Notes under the pieces: model-generated
Databases searched by the model: none
The model's input: only the letters and a program-made list of their open reading frames with translations
What the model was told of the DNA's origin: nothing
Origin: an uncultured Clostridia bacterium
Lineage (GTDB): Bacteria > Bacillota > Clostridia > Christensenellales > CAG-917
Reading direction: 5' to 3'
NCBI GenBank assembly: GCA_944358385.1
Contig: CALVQW010000003.1
Location: 1 to 64,000, forward strand
Length of the DNA stretch: 64,000 nucleotides
Made by a program: the position numbers and the translations under genes
Shown: piece after piece, positions 7,445 through 16,512 of the stretch
Layout: each line of letters opens with the position of its first letter
Position numbering within the stretch: the first letter of the stretch is position 1

Positions 7445-9764
7445 CGAGGTCTTTCCAGAGAGACTCATACGCCTTCCTATTATAACTTATCGTCTGATAG
7501 TATTCCACACCGAAGGCGTTGACTTCCTCCTCGTAGAGGGCGGATTGTTTGCCGGAGAGGAGGGTGTCCTCGAGCTGCTGACGGATGGTGACGCAGTCCT
7601 CGAGGGTGGGACCGTACTCGACGACGTAATCGAGGGGCAGGATGCCGTCCTCGAAGGTGAGCGCGGTCTCAGTGAGGTTGCCGTCTGCGCCCTCGGTGAT
7701 GCCGGGAAGCTCGGTGTCATAGGGGACGGAAGTGGCAACGAGGATGAAGATGCCGGCATAGGCGTTGCTCGTGGAGCCGGACTCGATGAAGCTGTCGCCG
7801 AATACGTAGAAGTTGTCTTTCTCCGCGGCGGTGGCATCGGTGCGCTCATAAGCACCCGTACCCTTTTGGATGAGGGCGCGCGCCTGCTTGGTGAAGGACT
7901 CGATGTAGCCGGACTCTTCTCCTTCGGGAGTGACGAGATAGCCGAGACCGCCGTTGTTGGAGTCGGAGGAAGTGCCGCCCTCGTCATCGCCGACGAGATA
8001 GAGCCAGGTGGTGGCAAGCTCACGCATCCAATAGACGCCGAGCACACGGGGCATGCCCGCTTCCACCGCCGCATCGACGGCTTTGAAACTCGCGTAGATC
8101 TGATCCACTATGCCCGTGACTTCACCGGTGGAGAATGCGGGCACGGTCTCGGGGAGATATGCCATGGAGGGGCAGGCGGTGGCGTTACGCTTGATCTCCG
8201 CCTTGCCGGTCGCCTCGTCGTAGACGAATTCTACTATTTTGTTGAGATCCGCTCCCTCATTCATGGTGCCTGCGCACTCGTGCTCGGGGCAGGTCATGGG
8301 ATCGCAGTCCGAACCCGCGCCGCAGGAGTGCTTGTCGCAGGTGTAGTCCGGATCGTAATCGGGATTGCTGACATTGATCTGCATCGCGCTGAGCAGCTCG
8401 TCGCGCCTCTGAGTGATGACGTTCTTGTTGCCGTGATAGCTGCCGTCGTTCACCAGCTCGGTGAGCTTGGTAAGGTCGTCCTCCGGCAGACGGAGCAGGA
8501 TGTTGAGGACGAAACCGTAACGCTCCTCTTTGGAAGTGTACTCGTGATAGTAAGAGGACGCGAGCGCGCTCGTCAGAGCGGACTCATAGGAAGTGCGGTT
8601 GCCTGCATACGTCTCCTTGTTGGCGGCGACCATCTTGTCAAAGCGCGCCTGCACTTCCTCCGCGGTGACCGCGGACGCCTCTCCCATCCTGCGCTCCAAA
8701 CGGGTGATGAGCAAGCTGTCCATCTCGTTGTCGAGATAGTATTGATAGCTCGTGCGCAGGGAGGCGAAATCGTCCGCGACATCCGCCACGGCGTCGTCGA
8801 GATATTCGTTGAGATACTCCGTCTTTTTCGCTTCGGAGTAGGTGGAGAGGCACTCAAGCTCTTCCTCGAAGCTCATGATGAGCGCGCGGTAATCCTCCGT
8901 GAGCTTGCCTTCCGCATCGAGAGCGCGGGGAGAAAGCTGCACGGTGTTGTCGTCGGGATCGTAGTCCGCATCGGCGTCCTCTTCCGCGGTCTCACGCACG
9001 GGACGGGGTTCGAGATAAGCAGCCCACTTGGCGTAAAGGGTGATGCTCTTCTTGCCTTCTTCGAGGGTGACGGGAGAGGAGAAGTCGAACTTGTTGCCGT
9101 CCGTGCAATCCTCATCGATGTACCAGCCGTAGAAGGTGTAGCCTTCGCGGGTGGGATCGTCCGGCTCATACGCCACGGTGCCGTTCTTGATGCGCTGACG
9201 CTCCACCGCACTGCCCTCCTGAGAATCGAAGCGGACGGTGATGGCGTCCTCGCCGTTGTATTCCTCATATTCGCCGATGTCCGCGCCGCCGTCGGAGCCG
9301 GAGTCGCTGTTCGCGCTGATGAGGGTGGAGAGTGCGCTGTTGATGGCGGAAAGCACGTCCTCATTGACGTTCCTTATCGCGCGGTCCTTCTCGGCTGCGG
9401 AGAGCAGATCCTCCGCCTTCTTGCCCACCGCGGACGCAGCGGGATCGTCCATCTTGACGAGGGTGTCCTTCGCAAAGAGGACGAGCAGCTCCCTCTGCGC
9501 GAGGGATTGCAGCAAATAGTCCGCCGCCTGCTGATAGGTCATGCCGTAGTAGGCATTGTAGATGTAGGCGTAGGAATTGAAGCTCATCTCAAGCTCGTAC
9601 TTGTAGACATTGGCGGTCTGTCCGGCGTAGCTCACGGATGCGACCACCTGGTTGGCGTCTCTGTCCTCGTTGCGGGTGATGATGGCGTCGCAGCCGACCA
9701 ATGCGCCGACGCACACGGACAGCACGAGAACTAAGATGAGCAATATGGCTATTCTTTTTTTCAT
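7440..9764 (-). CDS. SurA/PrsA-like lipoprotein with an InlB-type repeat and Cys-rich insert
   Basis: Exported lipoprotein of 774 residues: signal peptide with lipobox LVGC (Cys25), so anchored on the outer face of the membrane. Residues about 40-100 resemble the N-terminal helical part of SurA-type chaperones. Residues about 175-251 form a Listeria/Bacteroides-type repeat (GYTFYGWYIDEDC...ITLYAKW). A compact Cys-rich stretch (about 475-500: CDKHSCGAGSDCD.. then CPEHEC) could bind metal or form disulfides. I see no intact parvulin PPIase domain. ATG 9764 follows GGAG by 5 nt. It lies downstream of mfd, where several Clostridia have a foldase gene, but has its own promoter. Confidence 0.7.
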   Translation of the reverse strand: MKKRIAILLILVLVLSVCVGALVGCDAIITRNEDRDANQVVASVSYAGQTANVYKYELEMSFNSYAYIYNAYYGMTYQQAADYLLQSLAQRELLVLFAKDTLVKMDDPAASAVGKKAEDLLSAAEKDRAIRNVNEDVLSAINSALSTLISANSDSGSDGGADIGEYEEYNGEDAITVRFDSQEGSAVERQRIKNGTVAYEPDDPTREGYTFYGWYIDEDCTDGNKFDFSSPVTLEEGKKSITLYAKWAAYLEPRPVRETAEEDADADYDPDDNTVQLSPRALDAEGKLTEDYRALIMSFEEELECLSTYSEAKKTEYLNEYLDDAVADVADDFASLRTSYQYYLDNEMDSLLITRLERRMGEASAVTAEEVQARFDKMVAANKETYAGNRTSYESALTSALASSYYHEYTSKEERYGFVLNILLRLPEDDLTKLTELVNDGSYHGNKNVITQRRDELLSAMQINVSNPDYDPDYTCDKHSCGAGSDCDPMTCPEHECAGTMNEGADLNKIVEFVYDEATGKAEIKRNATACPSMAYLPETVPAFSTGEVTGIVDQIYASFKAVDAAVEAGMPRVLGVYWMRELATTWLYLVGDDEGGTSSDSNNGGLGYLVTPEGEESGYIESFTKQARALIQKGTGAYERTDATAAEKDNFYVFGDSFIESGSTSNAYAGIFILVATSVPYDTELPGITEGADGNLTETALTFEDGILPLDYVVEYGPTLEDCVTIRQQLEDTLLSGKQSALYEEEVNAFGVEYYQTISYNRKAYESLWKDLD

Positions 9765-9808
9765 ACACACTCCGATTTATTTCACGGGTAGATTGCAATA
9801 GTATGACT

Positions 9809-9837
9809 ATTATACACACACGCGGACGCGCCCGCAA
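9809..9837 (-). promoter_or_regulatory. promoter of the SurA-like lipoprotein gene
   Basis: TTGCGG, 17-nt spacer, TATAAT on the minus strand, about 45 nt before the ATG. Confidence 0.65.
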
Positions 9838-9900
9838 GCATTTTGAACACAAATGGAAGTCTTTATGCCGCGCGGCACGCCCGAAAACGGTGCTTAGGAC

Positions 9901-9974
9901 AAAAAAAGTCCCCTTCCCGCCCCGTCGAGGACGAATGCGCGCAGCCGCGCCGCCCTCCACTCTTGCGGGAAAGG
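9901..9974 (-). terminator. intrinsic terminator after mfd
   Basis: On the minus strand a long stem (CCCTTTCCCGC / GCGGGAAGGGG) with a GC-rich loop is followed by ACTTTTTTT. It separates mfd from the downstream lipoprotein gene. Confidence 0.7.
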
Positions 9975-10005
9975 GTTGAAAAAACATTAAACCTCCGCCT
10001 TCGGA

Positions 10006-13000
10006 CTACCCTTCCGCACGCTCTCCCGACGAGACCGCCTCCTCGAAAAAGGCTATGAGTTTGGCGAGCTTCTCGGTGTTGGACAGCCCTTTGACGTCAA
10101 AGACGAGGGAGGGAGGCACGGTGCTGGTGAGCACCGCATCCGACCTGTGTGCCGCCACCGTCTGCATCAGAGACTCGTCGCCGAACACCCCCGCATCCGC
10201 AAAGAACACTCCCGCGCCGTTACGGTTGACGACTATGCGCGCCGCTCCGAAACCTCGGGCGAGGTTTTTCAGGAGTGCGACGTCGATGAGATTGACGAGT
10301 GCCTCGTCCGGCGCGCCGTACACCTCGGTGAGTTCCCCGATGACGGCATTGCGCTCCGCCGCGGTGGACACGCCCGCTATGCGCTTGTAGATGCGCAGTT
10401 TGTCCCTGCCGCTGACATAGCCGTCGCGGATGTAGGCGGTGACATCCACTTTCATCTCCACTTCCCGCATTTCCTCGGCTTTTCTGCCCGTGCGCATCTC
10501 CTCCACCGCTTCGTTGAGGAGTTCGATGTACATCTCGTAGCCCACGCGTTCGATGTGACCGTGCTGTTCTGCGCCGAGCAGGGTGCCCGCGCCCCTTATG
10601 GAAAGATCGGAGAGCGCGACTCTGAACCCGCTGCCTATCTCGGTGTTTTCCATTAGCGCGCGCAACCTCTTGTCCGCATCGGGAGTGAGCGCGCCGTTGT
10701 CCGGGACGGTGAAATAGGCGTGGGCAAGCACCCCTCTGCGCCCCACCCTGCCGCGGAGCTGATAGAGCTGCGACAGCCCGAATCTGCCCGAGTCCACGAC
10801 GATGAGGGTGTTGGCGTCGGGGAGATCTATGCCGTTCTCTATGATGGTGGTGGCGACAAGCACGTCATACTTTTTCTCATAGAAGGCGGCGATGCGCTTT
10901 TCCAGCTCCCCTCCCGCCATCTGTCCGTGTGCGGTGATGATGCCCGTCTCCGCAGGGAGCATGGAACCGAGCTTTGTGGCAAAACCTTCCAGCGCGTCCA
11001 CGTCGTTGAGCAGCACCAAAGTCTGCCCGCCCCTTGCGCATTCGCGGTTGATGGCGTCCGCGACCAGTGCGTCCGAGTAGGGAGTGACATAGGTCTGCAC
11101 GGGCAGCCTGCCGCGGGGCGCGGTCTCCAACAGCGAGATGTCCCTCACCCCCGAAAGAGCCATGTTGAGGGTGCGAGGGATGGGCGTCGCGGAGAGGGTG
11201 AGGACGTTGACGAGAGGATTGCGCGCTTTCAGCGTCTCCTTGTGTTCCACCCCGAACCTCTGCTCCTCGTCCAGGACGAGCAGACCGAGATTTTTGAATT
11301 CTATGCCTTTGGACAGCACCTTGTGGGTGGCGATCGCCATATAAAGCGTCCCGTCCGCGAGACGGCGCACGGTCTCCGCGTTCTCGGATGCGGTCTGCAA
11401 CCTGGTGAGCAGCGCGCACTCTATGCCGAAAGGTTCAAGCCTCTTCACGAGGTTCTCGTGGTGCTGGCGGGCGAGTATGGTGGTGGGCGCGACAAGCACG
11501 GCTTGCCTGCCGTCCATCACCGTCTTGAACATGGCGCGGAAGGCGACTTCCGTCTTGCCGAAGCCGACGTCTCCCACCAGCAGCCTGTCCATGATCTTGC
11601 CCTCTTCCATATCCTTCTTCACGGCTTCGATGGCTTTGAGCTGATCGGCGGTCTCCTCATACTCGAAGGAATCCTCGAACTCCTGCTGCCACACCGTGTC
11701 CGGGGAGTAGACGTGTCCCTTCCTCTTCTCGCGTTCGGCGTAAAGTTTCAGAAGATCGACGGCGAGTTTGCGGACGGACTTTCGCACCTTGTCCTTCTCT
11801 CTTGCGAACTCCTTGCCGCCTATCTTGTTGAGTTTGGGATGCTCCTCGCCCACGAACTTCTGCAGATTGTCCATCTGGTCCGTGGCGACGTAAAGCACGT
11901 CCCCGTCGCGGTAGCGCAACACGACGTATTCCTTCTCGAACTCCCCCGCCCGCATGATGGTCGTGCCTTCGCAAAGACCTATGCCATGCACACGATGCAC
12001 TACATAATCACCCGCTTTCGGTGCGGTAAACTGCGTTTTCGGCAAAGTTATCGAAGCACCGCGGTGTTTGCCCACACACTCCGACACGCCGATGACAGCC
12101 ACCTTTTCGGCGGGATAGATGAAGCCCGTCTCTATGCCGAGAGGAGTGACGCGCACCTGCGCGCGCCCCTCGCCGTCCGCGGAATATTCCGAGCCTGCGT
12201 CCTGCTCTGCAAGACTGTCGCGGACGCTCTTTGCCCTCTCCGGGCTGCCCGCACACACCAGCACCGTGAAACCGCTCAGCACGAAATTCCTCACATCCTG
12301 TCCCACGGTGGCGGGCGCGAGGTAATACTTGGTGACGGGGCGCGTCTTGGGAGTGAGGAGTTTGGTGGGAGAAAAGAGGGGGTTGCCCAGCTCCAGCGCG
12401 GTGAGGGAGACCTTGCGCGCGAGCATTATCCTGCGCCTCACCTCGTTCGGCGTAAAGAGGGCGTCCGCGTGTTCGGGGAGGATCTCCCCCGCCGAAGAGA
12501 GCGGCTCTATCCTGCCCCTGAACTCCTTGGTGAGGACGTCGATCTTGTCCGAGATCACCTTGGGTTCGTCAAAGATGACGACGGGCGGGACTCCTCCCGA
12601 CGAGTCGCCGAAACAATCGAACAAAAATGCGGAAAGATCCGTCGAGAACACCTGCGCCCAATAAAGTTCCGCAGGAGACGCCCCCGCATGCACCCTGTCC
12701 GCGAGAGAGGAGGCGACGGCGTTCCCCGCGTGGGCGGAAAGCGCGGACGCGACTCGCTCGGCGTCCGCCGCCGAGAACACAACGTCCGTCGCGGGATAGA
12801 CGGCTATCTCGTCCAGATCGTCCACCGAGAGCATGCTGGAAAGGTCTATGCTCCTGATGCTCTCGATGAGGTCGTCAAAGAAGTTCACTCTGTACGCGCC
12901 GCTCGCCGTGCAGATGTCGAGGATGTCGCCGCGCAATGCGAACTCGCCGGGTTCTGCCGCCATGTCCCTGCGCGAATAGCCCGCCGCGGCGAGCCTGTCC

Positions 13001-13461
13001 GCCGCCTCCTGCGGGGAGAGGATGCCCTCTCTTGCGAACCTGACGGTAAAGCTTTTCATCACCTCCGCGGAGGGGAACTTCTGCAACAGTGCATCCGCGC
13101 ACGCGACCACGATGTCCGCATCCCCGCACGCCAGCCTGCCCAACGCCTCCGCGCGCTGCATGGAACCGCGCAGGGAGTAGGAACTGCGGCACATCAACAC
13201 GTCATCGCGGTGGGAAAGAAAAACCGCCCGCACGCCGGGAAAGGAAGCTATCTTGGAAAACATGCTCCTTGCCGCGGGCGGATCGGGCGCGACGTATATC
13301 TTTTTGGCGGGGATGGCGGCGGCAAGATGTGCTTTCGCACCGTCCGTGATGCGCACCACGGACACGGCGGAAAGCTCGCCTGGGATGCGCGCTTCCCCCA
13401 GCCGGGCGAGGCTGCCAAGCCCCTCGCCCATATTGGCGATGTCGAGGATGGTCGGTCTCAT
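10006..13461 (-). CDS. mfd: transcription-repair coupling factor Mfd
   Basis: ATP-dependent translocase that displaces stalled RNA polymerase and recruits UvrA. At 1151 residues it has the usual length. Visible parts: UvrB-like N-terminal region; RNA-polymerase-interaction (CarD-like) domain at about 480-575 (GDYVVHRVHGIG); Walker A GDVGFGKTE near 629; Walker B DEEQ near 727; SATPIPRTL; QLRGRVGR in the second helicase lobe; C-terminal regulatory domain after about 950. The ATG overlaps the pth stop by 4 nt, and the order glmU-pth-mfd matches other Bacillota. Confidence 0.97.
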   Translation of the reverse strand: MRPTILDIANMGEGLGSLARLGEARIPGELSAVSVVRITDGAKAHLAAAIPAKKIYVAPDPPAARSMFSKIASFPGVRAVFLSHRDDVLMCRSSYSLRGSMQRAEALGRLACGDADIVVACADALLQKFPSAEVMKSFTVRFAREGILSPQEAADRLAAAGYSRRDMAAEPGEFALRGDILDICTASGAYRVNFFDDLIESIRSIDLSSMLSVDDLDEIAVYPATDVVFSAADAERVASALSAHAGNAVASSLADRVHAGASPAELYWAQVFSTDLSAFLFDCFGDSSGGVPPVVIFDEPKVISDKIDVLTKEFRGRIEPLSSAGEILPEHADALFTPNEVRRRIMLARKVSLTALELGNPLFSPTKLLTPKTRPVTKYYLAPATVGQDVRNFVLSGFTVLVCAGSPERAKSVRDSLAEQDAGSEYSADGEGRAQVRVTPLGIETGFIYPAEKVAVIGVSECVGKHRGASITLPKTQFTAPKAGDYVVHRVHGIGLCEGTTIMRAGEFEKEYVVLRYRDGDVLYVATDQMDNLQKFVGEEHPKLNKIGGKEFAREKDKVRKSVRKLAVDLLKLYAEREKRKGHVYSPDTVWQQEFEDSFEYEETADQLKAIEAVKKDMEEGKIMDRLLVGDVGFGKTEVAFRAMFKTVMDGRQAVLVAPTTILARQHHENLVKRLEPFGIECALLTRLQTASENAETVRRLADGTLYMAIATHKVLSKGIEFKNLGLLVLDEEQRFGVEHKETLKARNPLVNVLTLSATPIPRTLNMALSGVRDISLLETAPRGRLPVQTYVTPYSDALVADAINRECARGGQTLVLLNDVDALEGFATKLGSMLPAETGIITAHGQMAGGELEKRIAAFYEKKYDVLVATTIIENGIDLPDANTLIVVDSGRFGLSQLYQLRGRVGRRGVLAHAYFTVPDNGALTPDADKRLRALMENTEIGSGFRVALSDLSIRGAGTLLGAEQHGHIERVGYEMYIELLNEAVEEMRTGRKAEEMREVEMKVDVTAYIRDGYVSGRDKLRIYKRIAGVSTAAERNAVIGELTEVYGAPDEALVNLIDVALLKNLARGFGAARIVVNRNGAGVFFADAGVFGDESLMQTVAAHRSDAVLTSTVPPSLVFDVKGLSNTEKLAKLIAFFEEAVSSGERAEG

Positions 13462-14036
13462 TTTCTGCGGTTGAGCCTCTCTTCCACGCGTTGCACGTCC
13501 TCTCCCGCGATGAGGGAAAGTATGGCTTCCGCCGCCTCGTCAACGCATCTCTCGATGGCGGCTTTGTCGGCAAAATCGACCTTTGACAGCACCAGATCGA
13601 CTATCTGAACCTCTTTTGCTGCGAGTTCCTCCGTTTTAATGCCTATGCGCACTCTCTTGAAAGAGGTGGTGTTAAGCTCGGCTACGATGCTGCGCATGCC
13701 GTTGTGCGTACCCGCGCTCCCCTCCTCTCTCAGGCGCATCCTGCCCACGGGGAGATCGGCATCGTCGTACACCACGATGAGTTCCTCCTCCGAGTCGCAG
13801 TACTTCCTGAAAAGCTGTTTGACGCTCTCGCCGGAAAGGTTCATAAAAGTCTGGGGTTTTGCCACGACAAAAGGCACTCCCCCCGTCCTGCCTTTGGCGG
13901 TGAGTGCTGCGCATTCCTTGCCCGAAAAGCGCAGACGGCATTTCTTTGCCAGCGCGTCCGCGACCATGAAACCGATGTTGTGATAGGTGTTGCGATAGCG
14001 GGTGCCGGGGTTGCCCAGCCCTACCACTACGTACAT
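13458..14036 (-). CDS. pth: peptidyl-tRNA hydrolase
   Basis: Releases tRNA from peptidyl-tRNA that has dropped off the ribosome. The protein has 192 residues, the family length. Motifs seen are VVGLGNPGTRYRNTYHNIGF with the catalytic His, KPQTFMNLSG, DDADLPVGRMRLR and GTHNGMRSI (GSAGTHNG where GGAGHNG is usual, giving one extra residue). It overlaps mfd by 4 nt and lies 34 nt after the glmU-like gene, so the three are likely one operon. Confidence 0.96.
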   Translation of the reverse strand: MYVVVGLGNPGTRYRNTYHNIGFMVADALAKKCRLRFSGKECAALTAKGRTGGVPFVVAKPQTFMNLSGESVKQLFRKYCDSEEELIVVYDDADLPVGRMRLREEGSAGTHNGMRSIVAELNTTSFKRVRIGIKTEELAAKEVQIVDLVLSKVDFADKAAIERCVDEAAEAILSLIAGEDVQRVEERLNRRK

Positions 14037-14070
14037 ATGCCCTCCCGCGACGGAAGGGCTTGCCTCCCGT

Positions 14071-15090
14071 CTAACGATCCTTATTTTTATCCTTGCGGCA
14101 TTTCTCCTGCTGTCTGCACCGCCCTATGACGAAGGCGTCCGCCTCCACGTCCTCGGTGACCGTAGTTCCCGCCGCGACGAAAGCCCCGTCCCCCACCTTC
14201 ACGGGAGCGACGAGATTGACATTCGCGCCTATGAAACACTCCTCGCCAACCTCGGTGCGGTGCTTGCGCTTGCCGTCATAGTTGCAGAACACCGTCCCGC
14301 ACCCTATATTGGTGCGCGCGCCCACCGTCGCATCGCCGATGTAGGCAAGATGCGCACTCTTCGCGCCGTCGAGGAAGAGAGAGTTCTTTATCTCCACAAA
14401 GTCCCCCACACGGCAGCCTTCGCCCACATCCGCGCCTCTCAGACGTGCGAACGGTCCCACCTCGCTCCCCGCGCCCACGCGGGTGTCCGCAAGATGCGAC
14501 ATGACGATATGCGCGCCTCTTTCCACGGTGCAATCACGAAGATAAGCCCCCTCGATGCGCGCTCCCGCTCTCACCGTCGTCCGCCCTTCCAGCCTGCTGA
14601 ACGGGAGGATGACCGCGCCCGCCTCCACCTCAACGGTGTCGTCGATGACGGTATTCCGAGAGTCCGCGATCTCCGCGCCCGCGTCCAGCAGACGGGAGAT
14701 GACTCTCTCCTGCATTCGATTATACACCAAAGAGAGAGCTTTTGCACCATCAACTTTGACAAAGTGCGGCGAGGTGAGAAAATAGCCCTTGCGCCCGCCC
14801 CCGCCTTTCAACAGTCGCGCGCCCGTCTCCTTCTCTCCCAGCACGAGTTCGCCGAGCTTGTGCTTCTTCATGCACTCCTCCGCCCTCTCGATGTCGCGGA
14901 CGGTGACGAGAGGCATATCGAGAGGGATGACGGCAACGGTCTCCCCCTCCCCCGCCTCCACGCACTCCCCTTCGCGTACGCGCACGCACTCGAACGCCGC
15001 GAATTCCCTTTCCAAATGCTCCTTCGCACTCCTGCCGAGGATAACTCTCCCCGCATTTTCGCTCTCGACAAACACGATTTTCACTTCCAT
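14071..15090 (-). CDS. GlmU-like protein with acetyltransferase domain and degenerate uridylyltransferase part
   Basis: The C-terminal two thirds is a left-handed beta-helix acetyltransferase matching GlmU: HLAYIGDATVG keeps the catalytic His, and NIGCGTVFCNYDGKRKHRT and FIGANVNLVAPV are classic. This half makes N-acetylglucosamine 1-phosphate. The N-terminal 110 or so residues are short and lack the nucleotide-binding LxAGxGTRM loop; only a remnant, VIPLDMPLVT, is seen. At 339 residues it is over 100 shorter than GlmU (about 456), so uridylyltransferase activity is probably lost. ATG 15090 has AGGAGAGAGG just upstream; a TTG at 15105 is the longer alternative. Confidence 0.85.
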   Translation of the reverse strand: MEVKIVFVESENAGRVILGRSAKEHLEREFAAFECVRVREGECVEAGEGETVAVIPLDMPLVTVRDIERAEECMKKHKLGELVLGEKETGARLLKGGGGRKGYFLTSPHFVKVDGAKALSLVYNRMQERVISRLLDAGAEIADSRNTVIDDTVEVEAGAVILPFSRLEGRTTVRAGARIEGAYLRDCTVERGAHIVMSHLADTRVGAGSEVGPFARLRGADVGEGCRVGDFVEIKNSLFLDGAKSAHLAYIGDATVGARTNIGCGTVFCNYDGKRKHRTEVGEECFIGANVNLVAPVKVGDGAFVAAGTTVTEDVEADAFVIGRCRQQEKCRKDKNKDR

Positions 15091-15105
15091 ATCCTCTCTC
15101 CTCAA

Positions 15106-15306
15106 ACGGTGTACCCGACATTATATGCTCCCGCGCGCGCGGACATCACAACATTCTCCCGCTCGCCGCCCGCACATCCCGCACACGCCGCCCGCACGTA
15201 GTTCACACACCGACGCTCTCTCAACACGGAGCGCGGCGCATCCGCCCTCCCTCCGGCGCCTGCCCGCTCTCCCTTCCTCTCACTCCACCGATCTACTCCC
15301 CCTCTC
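15106..15306. other. intergenic spacer, GC/pyrimidine-rich
   Basis: Holds a minus-strand TATAAT (plus-strand 15120-15125) that may serve the glmU-like gene, but I see no clear -35 at the right distance. The rest is low-complexity C-rich sequence with no credible gene. Confidence 0.5.
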
Positions 15307-15341
15307 AAAAAAACGCGGGGCGCGGGGTTTCCCCCGCGCCC
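15307..15341 (-). terminator. strong intrinsic terminator of the small lipoprotein gene
   Basis: Minus strand: stem GGGCGCGGGG / CCCCGCGCCC with loop GAAA, then CGCGTTTTTTT, starting 15 nt after the stop codon. Confidence 0.85.
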
Positions 15342-15356
15342 GTGCCGGTCCGCGGC

Positions 15357-15581
15357 TCAGTCCGTCCCCGTACCGTAGGGGGCGCACAGCCCGAAGCCCG
15401 CGTCGGACGACGCCGCTCCCGCGACGCACGCCGCGTCCTCCCCCTGCGGGAGAGACGCATCCGAGACATAGTCGTAGTCTATGTCCGCGGGGGTGTACGG
15501 CAGTCCGAGCGCGCACGCCGCCAGCGATGCGACGACGGACAGTACGGTGATGACAATGAAAGCGATCTTCTTCTTGTCCAT
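15357..15581 (-). CDS. small lipoprotein of 74 residues, unknown function
   Basis: I do not recognise a family. It has a short basic N-terminus, a hydrophobic core and the lipobox LAAC (Cys23), so it is probably a membrane-anchored lipoprotein with about 50 exposed residues. The mature part is acidic and small-residue rich (DIDYDYVSD) with two further Cys. Support for a real gene is good: AAAGGAGG lies 8 nt before ATG 15581 and a strong terminator follows the stop. It stands alone between divergent spacers. Confidence 0.75.
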   Translation of the reverse strand: MDKKKIAFIVITVLSVVASLAACALGLPYTPADIDYDYVSDASLPQGEDAACVAGAASSDAGFGLCAPYGTGTD

Positions 15582-15874
15582 TGCTGCAGCCTCCTTTGCG
15601 TTTTTCGCGCGGACGGACGGCAGACGGACCGACACGGACACACTACCCTTTCCGCCCGCCCGAACGCAAGTTTTTATGTCGCGCCCGCAGCAAACGCGGC
15701 AAAGCGGCATGACGGCAGCGGAACGGAGCAACAAGTAAAACCGCAACACGATAAGCGGCGCGGCTGTAAGATGATAAGGCGGCACGGCGGCGGCGCGATG
15801 AACCGTCACCCGCCGCGGCGGACGGCGGCGAGGGAAGGGAAAAGCGGCATGTATCCGCCGCGTCCCCCGACAAT
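15582..15874. other. intergenic spacer upstream of the small lipoprotein gene
   Basis: About 290 bp with no credible coding frame. A weak minus-strand promoter (TTGCGT, 18 nt, TAGTGT) may be present near 15645-15675. Nothing else is recognised. Confidence 0.4.
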
Positions 15875-15905
15875 AAAAACGCCCCTCTGCGAGGGGCGAG
15901 TTTTT
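15875..15905 (-). terminator. terminator downstream of tadA
   Basis: Stem GCCCCTC-TGC-GAGGGGC. A run of five T follows it on each strand (minus strand GTTTTTATT; plus strand GAGTTTTTG), so it could work both ways. tadA ends about 90 nt upstream on the minus strand. Confidence 0.7.
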
Positions 15906-15989
15906 GCAAAATGCGGTATTTAACGCATTATATCTTCAAATAAACTGCGTTTTCTGTCAAATTATGCGCATGCGCCGAGGGTGTTGCGC

Positions 15990-16481
15990 TCAGTCGACGG
16001 CGGGAGGATCGGTCTGCTTTTTGCCGCGTTTGGCGCGGAAGAAAGAGGTGAGTAAAGCCCCGCACTCCTCTCCAAGGACGCCGCCCGTGACCTCGACATC
16101 GTGGTTGAAAAGCCCCTTGGCGAAAAGGTCCACCCTGCTGCCCGCCGCGCCCGTCTTTTCGTCGTACGCGCCGAACACCAGCCTGCGCACGCGGGCGTTG
16201 ATCATTGCTCCCGCACACATGGGGCAAGGCTCCAAAGTGACATAGACGTCGCAGTCTTCAAGCCACCAATTCCCGAGGGCTTTTGCCGCGTTCTCCAATG
16301 CTACGATCTCGGCATGGCGCACCGCGTTGAGTTCCCTCTCCTTGAAGTTGCACCCCTCAGCGATGATGTTGCCGTCCTTGACGACGACCGCGCCCACCGG
16401 CACTTCGTCGTGTGCGGCGCACTCCGCGGCAAGCTCCATGGCGCGTCTCATAAATCTTTCGTCTGCTGCGGTGTCACACAT
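15990..16481 (-). CDS. tadA: tRNA-specific adenosine deaminase
   Basis: Zinc enzyme that converts adenosine 34 of tRNA-Arg(ACG) to inosine. It has 163 residues, with the deaminase motifs HAEIVAL (His and Glu of the active site) and PCPMCAGA (zinc cysteines). The ATG at 16481 has GGGAGGG 7 nt upstream; longer frames begin upstream without a ribosome site. It lies 31 nt downstream of rlmH, so both may be part of the walJ operon. Confidence 0.94.
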   Translation of the reverse strand: MCDTAADERFMRRAMELAAECAAHDEVPVGAVVVKDGNIIAEGCNFKERELNAVRHAEIVALENAAKALGNWWLEDCDVYVTLEPCPMCAGAMINARVRRLVFGAYDEKTGAAGSRVDLFAKGLFNHDVEVTGGVLGEECGALLTSFFRAKRGKKQTDPPAVD

Positions 16482-16512
16482 TTCTCCGCCCTCCCTGCCG
16501 CGCATTGCGGCG

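Noticed and set aside
10720..13608. Frame of about 960 codons antisense to mfd
   Set aside because: mfd is complete with all motifs; the opposite frame is a codon-bias shadow.
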